DNA of 64,000 nucleotides from Arenibacter algicola (lineage in GTDB: Bacteria > Bacteroidota > Bacteroidia > Flavobacteriales > Flavobacteriaceae). The position numbers and the translations under genes were made by a program. A model generated the notes under the pieces. The model had not been told where the DNA came from, did no database searches, and saw only the letters and a program-made list of their open reading frames with translations. This document shows positions 61,222 to 64,000 of this stretch, one piece after another (the first letter of the stretch is position 1; the number at the start of each line of letters is the position of its first letter). Location: the NCBI RefSeq assembly GCF_000733925.1, contig NZ_JPOO01000001.1:310001-374000 (forward strand). The letters are read 5' to 3'.

Positions 61222-62220
61222 ATGACCAATAAATTCCCATATTTTCTTGTAGGTACCGTGCTCCTCATGTCCTGCCTAAACTGCAGCAATGATAGTGCTG
61301 ATACTACGGATGATAGCGAAACTATAGATGATTCTGCTGTTGTAAATGTTGATCCATCCTACTTTTATACAGCAGATGGGTCGGTCACGATTACTACCGT
61401 ACCTTGTACACTTTCAGACGGCACCCAAACGGATTGCTATCAAATTGTTACCTCTAGTTTGGCAACAGATCACGAAATGGGCCCTTGGTGCCCGGACCAC
61501 ATCGCAGACGGTGAGGAAGCAGGAGGTATATGGCTGGAAGGCGGGGAAGTTTATGATGTGGATGGTGCCTTTGTTGAGAATTTGGCGACATTTTACAATG
61601 ATACCAATTGGCTGATGTACGATGCCAATGGAGATATTTATGTAACCGATACGGAAGAAGATTGTGAGAATGCCGCTAACCCCAATGTAGGCGCCGAATA
61701 TGAGAACTTCTGCGTAGAATGCCTTCCTTCCTATATTACCGATTTAAGTCAGACCTGGGTTATACCAGTAAGACCGGTAATACAGACTAGTCCCACTTTG
61801 TTTACTACTGCAGGAGGAGGACCTCCGGGAGCAGGCAATACGGCGCCTTCGACTCGTGGAGTAGCTTTGAACGGCATAGAATTTTCTGCTCCGGCACCTG
61901 TGGATAATATACTTGGGGCCTACACTCTCGCTCCTTTTGATGACGCTGGGGGGCATATTAATGTACATCAGGGCTATCACTACCATGCTGCTACAGGATT
62001 TGGTACACAAATAGTACAAGACGATGGGCATGCAGCTTTGATAGGATATGCCTTGGACGGATTTGGAATATTTGCTTTGGAAGATGCCCATGGCGATAGT
62101 CCTTCCGACCTGGATGAATTACGGGGGCATACGGATGATACTAGAGGATATCATTACCATGTAGACGCTGCAGGGAATAACAATTTTATAAATGGTTTAA
62201 AGGGTGCTTACGTCAATTGA
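61222..62220 (+). CDS. YHYH-domain lipoprotein
   Basis: 332 residues; lipoprotein signal with Cys in LMSCLNC. The YHYH domain is recognised by two motifs, HQGYHYHAATGFG and TRGYHYHVDAAG, together with ALIGYALDGFGIFALED. Cys residues (VPCTLSDGTQTDC, EMGPWCPD, EEDCENAANP, FCVECLP) suggest disulfides. Histidine pairs imply metal binding, but the family has no established function. Second gene of the exported run 60899-64000; the following coding sequence starts 96 bases on. Confidence 0.85.
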   Translation: MTNKFPYFLVGTVLLMSCLNCSNDSADTTDDSETIDDSAVVNVDPSYFYTADGSVTITTVPCTLSDGTQTDCYQIVTSSLATDHEMGPWCPDHIADGEEAGGIWLEGGEVYDVDGAFVENLATFYNDTNWLMYDANGDIYVTDTEEDCENAANPNVGAEYENFCVECLPSYITDLSQTWVIPVRPVIQTSPTLFTTAGGGPPGAGNTAPSTRGVALNGIEFSAPAPVDNILGAYTLAPFDDAGGHINVHQGYHYHAATGFGTQIVQDDGHAALIGYALDGFGIFALEDAHGDSPSDLDELRGHTDDTRGYHYHVDAAGNNNFINGLKGAYVN

Positions 62221-62315
62221 CAATACAGCTAGGAATAAGCCATGACCAAATAAGTATGCAAATCGATGGGGTTTTGGCTTATTCCATATGCCCTTTTGAA
62301 CAAAAATATAAACAG

Positions 62316-62969
62316 ATGAAAAAATATATGTTACTGCTTGTTGTGTTTGGGTTTTCAGTGGCCAGTTTTGCCCATAATCCCAATGTTTCTACTACCATGC
62401 TCGTAGAAAAGGAAGGTAATGGTTGGGTATTACAGATAAGTGCATCATTGACCGCTTTTCAACAGGAAATACGAACACATTTTGCAGAAACACCTTATCA
62501 AACTCCAGAGGAGTTTCGACAAATGGTGTTGGAGCATATTAAGAACAACCTTCGGATCAGCTTCAATGGGGAAGAGGATATTTCTTTCGGAAATGGGGCC
62601 GTAAAACTTGGACATGAAACCATGGTGGTTTTCGAGGTCTTCGGCATTCCCTCGGAGATAAATTCGGTTCTTGTTAGAAACAGTGCCTTTAAGGATATTC
62701 ACCAAAATCAAAGCGCCCTGGTTTTTTTAAAGGAAGGATTTGGCAAAGATCGTTTTGTATTAAATAATGCGAATGAACACACCCTGTCATTGGAGGTAGT
62801 CGGAAATGAATTTGTAGAAGTAGGCCAAAATGAGGCTAGCTTTTTTTCATCCAGTATAGGGGTTATTTTATTTGGAATTGCAGTTATTTTGATTTTAGGG
62901 CTGGTTTTGTTAGGGGTAGGATATTTATTTAATAGGCCTAAAAAAGTGCCACTTACCATAGTTCGATGA
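62316..62969 (+). CDS. Membrane-anchored exported protein (DUF6702-like)
   Basis: 217 residues from the ATG at 62316 (MKKYMLLLVVFGFSVASFAH); a longer frame from 62217 overlaps the end of the YHYH gene and carries an odd leader. After the signal peptide, a beta-rich domain (PNVSTTMLVEKEGNGWVLQISASLTAFQQEIRTHF, LRISFNGEEDISFGNGAVKLGHETMVVFEVFG) resembles the soluble HupE-associated/DUF6702 group. A C-terminal membrane helix (about 184-208, IGVILFGIAVILILGLVLLGVGYLF) with a basic tail NRPKK anchors it with the domain outside. Function unknown; its place between YHYH genes suggests joint action. Confidence 0.65.
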   Translation: MKKYMLLLVVFGFSVASFAHNPNVSTTMLVEKEGNGWVLQISASLTAFQQEIRTHFAETPYQTPEEFRQMVLEHIKNNLRISFNGEEDISFGNGAVKLGHETMVVFEVFGIPSEINSVLVRNSAFKDIHQNQSALVFLKEGFGKDRFVLNNANEHTLSLEVVGNEFVEVGQNEASFFSSSIGVILFGIAVILILGLVLLGVGYLFNRPKKVPLTIVR

Positions 62970-63115
62970 CCCAAAAATTGTGCGGTACAACTAATTGGCT
63001 TTAGTGGTATTTAAATGTAGTAGAATTATTGTCACCAAGTTGAAATACGAGTGAATAACAAATCACATTGTAATCAAAGTAATTGAAATTCAATCTAAAA
63101 AAAGAAATATAACCA

Positions 63116-63256
63116 ATGGAGCTATGGGATAACATATGGGGCCATTTCAAGATTGCGGGTAATGAACCCAATCTCTGGTGGGCTTTTATTGTTTCATGTA
63201 TGGTAATTGTCTTAGCCGCTTTGGTTATTTATAAAATGATCAATCCTGTAAAATAG
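63116..63256 (+). CDS. 46-residue single-helix membrane peptide
   Basis: Small frame MELWDNIWGHFKIAGNEPNL followed by a hydrophobic helix (WWAFIVSCMVIVLAALVIY, about 21-39) and KMINPVK. Good composition, ATG start and position in the gap between two related genes on the same strand support it as real. It could be a membrane partner of the neighbouring exported proteins. Confidence 0.6.
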   Translation: MELWDNIWGHFKIAGNEPNLWWAFIVSCMVIVLAALVIYKMINPVK

Positions 63257-63420
63257 CCCTTAACCCTTAAAGTTAAAATTGGTTTACCGATTCATATATA
63301 TTATAGGCTTAATAGCAGCTGTAGTTCATGGAATTAAGGATTTTGCACTTAACGGATGAATTAGATTTGACATTGCATAACCTATGTAAAAGTTAAAAAC
63401 ATCACATTAAATTAAAGGAT

Positions 63421-64000
63421 ATGAAAAAAGAAGTGAAAATAAAAAAAAGAATTATGGCATTGGCAATGGTTCCGGTCTTGTTAATAAGCTCTCTAATTGC
63501 TTGTAGTGCGGATAGTGCCAGTGACGAAGAAATTGAAGAAGCCGAAGTAACAGAATTACATGCCGCCTTTGCAGCCTTTAATTCAGAAGCTACCACCATT
63601 TATTTGGAAGGATCCAATGTCGTAATAGAAACAACGGGTTTGCCCGATCATGAAACGGTGTATTGGGGAGAGGGAAATGCATTATATAAGGAGGAGCCAG
63701 ATGTTGATAGAACCCCAAGTATCATGTCCAGTAACAACAATGCTACTACAATTATAGTGGATGCAACCCCTAATTTAACGGGAAGTACCGTATCTACACA
63801 ATTGAACACTATTGGCATAGCAGTAAGTGGGGCTTCCATTTTCAATGATCAAGAAGGGGGAGGTTCATTAAACCAAGCAGCTGCTAGTTTGGATTGGACT
63901 GGAGCCCATATAGGCCCTGGGGTTTATCATTATCACTTGGAGCCAAAGGCTTTCACCGATGACGATGAGAAACTGGTGGGGATACTCTTGGACGGGGTTT
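63421..64000 (+). CDS. Second YHYH-domain lipoprotein, cut by window end
   Basis: Partial: at least 193 residues with no stop before 64000. Lipoprotein signal with lipobox SLIAC and a following acidic stretch (SADSASDEEIEEAE). The body has GLPDHETVYWGEGNALYKEEP and ends in the window with GAHIGPGVYHYHLEPK and LVGILLDGV, the YHYH domain again, here with a single YHYH seen so far. It is a diverged paralogue of the lipoprotein at 61222, so the locus has at least two. The first ATG at 63421 precedes a normal signal peptide. Confidence 0.8.
   Translation, partial: MKKEVKIKKRIMALAMVPVLLISSLIACSADSASDEEIEEAEVTELHAAFAAFNSEATTIYLEGSNVVIETTGLPDHETVYWGEGNALYKEEPDVDRTPSIMSSNNNATTIIVDATPNLTGSTVSTQLNTIGIAVSGASIFNDQEGGGSLNQAAASLDWTGAHIGPGVYHYHLEPKAFTDDDEKLVGILLDGV

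Noticed and set aside
1..64000. CRISPR arrays or prophage structural genes
   Set aside because: No regularly spaced repeats, Cas genes, capsid, tail or terminase genes were seen; the integrase belongs to a mobilizable element.

Overview
The window looks like a chromosomal segment of a marine member of the Flavobacteriaceae (Bacteroidota). The evidence is a SusC/SusD outer-membrane pair with a FecR-type anti-sigma factor and ECF sigma factor, a DNA polymerase III alpha with a fused proofreading domain, a bifunctional ornithine-lipid acyltransferase, TAnnTTTG-type promoters, few Shine-Dalgarno sequences and AT-rich intergenic DNA. The genus cannot be fixed from this alone (Arenibacter, Maribacter or Zobellia-like is a guess).

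Layout. 1-14370 is mostly housekeeping: a hydroxyacid dehydrogenase, a VOC protein, a TM2 protein with an LEA-like repeat, acetyltransferases, an OlsF-like acyltransferase, aspartate kinase, fructose-1,6-bisphosphatase, a TerB-like protein, a CHASE-type hybrid histidine kinase, an LpxH-like phosphoesterase, a glycosyltransferase and a GH1 beta-glucosidase. 14663-22864 holds a haem-binding protein and a regulated nutrient-uptake locus: FecR anti-sigma, STN-containing SusC, SusD lipoprotein, strong terminator, then a convergent ECF sigma gene. 23229-35580 is again core: glutaryl-CoA dehydrogenase-like enzyme, TrmN6, sulfatase, SET protein, rimM-rpsP, dnaE, thioredoxin and a DUF58 protein.

35687-51770 is an integrated mobile element of about 16 kb in a tRNA-Asp gene. 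The tRNA at 35655-35728 is intact. A perfect 46-bp copy of its 3' half lies at 51725-51770 and marks the other end. A tyrosine integrase sits inside the right end, and a 21-bp repeat built from GTTTATAAAC-like sites occurs near both ends. The element carries MobC and a MOBP-type relaxase but no type IV secretion genes, so it is best read as an integrative and mobilizable element. Its cargo is defence-like: an AAA ATPase/subtilase pair, and a four-gene leftward operon encoding a large protein with a C-terminal HEPN-type RNxxxH motif, an AbiC-like membrane protein, a KAP P-loop NTPase with four membrane helices, and an unknown 170-residue protein. Decayed ssb and heavy-metal P-type ATPase fragments show that the element once carried different cargo.

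51771-64000 is chromosome again: an ISL3 transposase remnant, a secreted protein of unknown function, an ornithine cyclodeaminase-family enzyme, a dehydrogenase-cytochrome c lipoprotein, a six-repeat propeller protein with a helical C-terminus, and a LytS/LytR-type two-component pair divergent from a run of exported proteins (EF-hand, YHYH lipoprotein, membrane-anchored protein, 46-residue membrane peptide, second YHYH lipoprotein cut by the window end). No rRNA genes or CRISPR arrays were seen.
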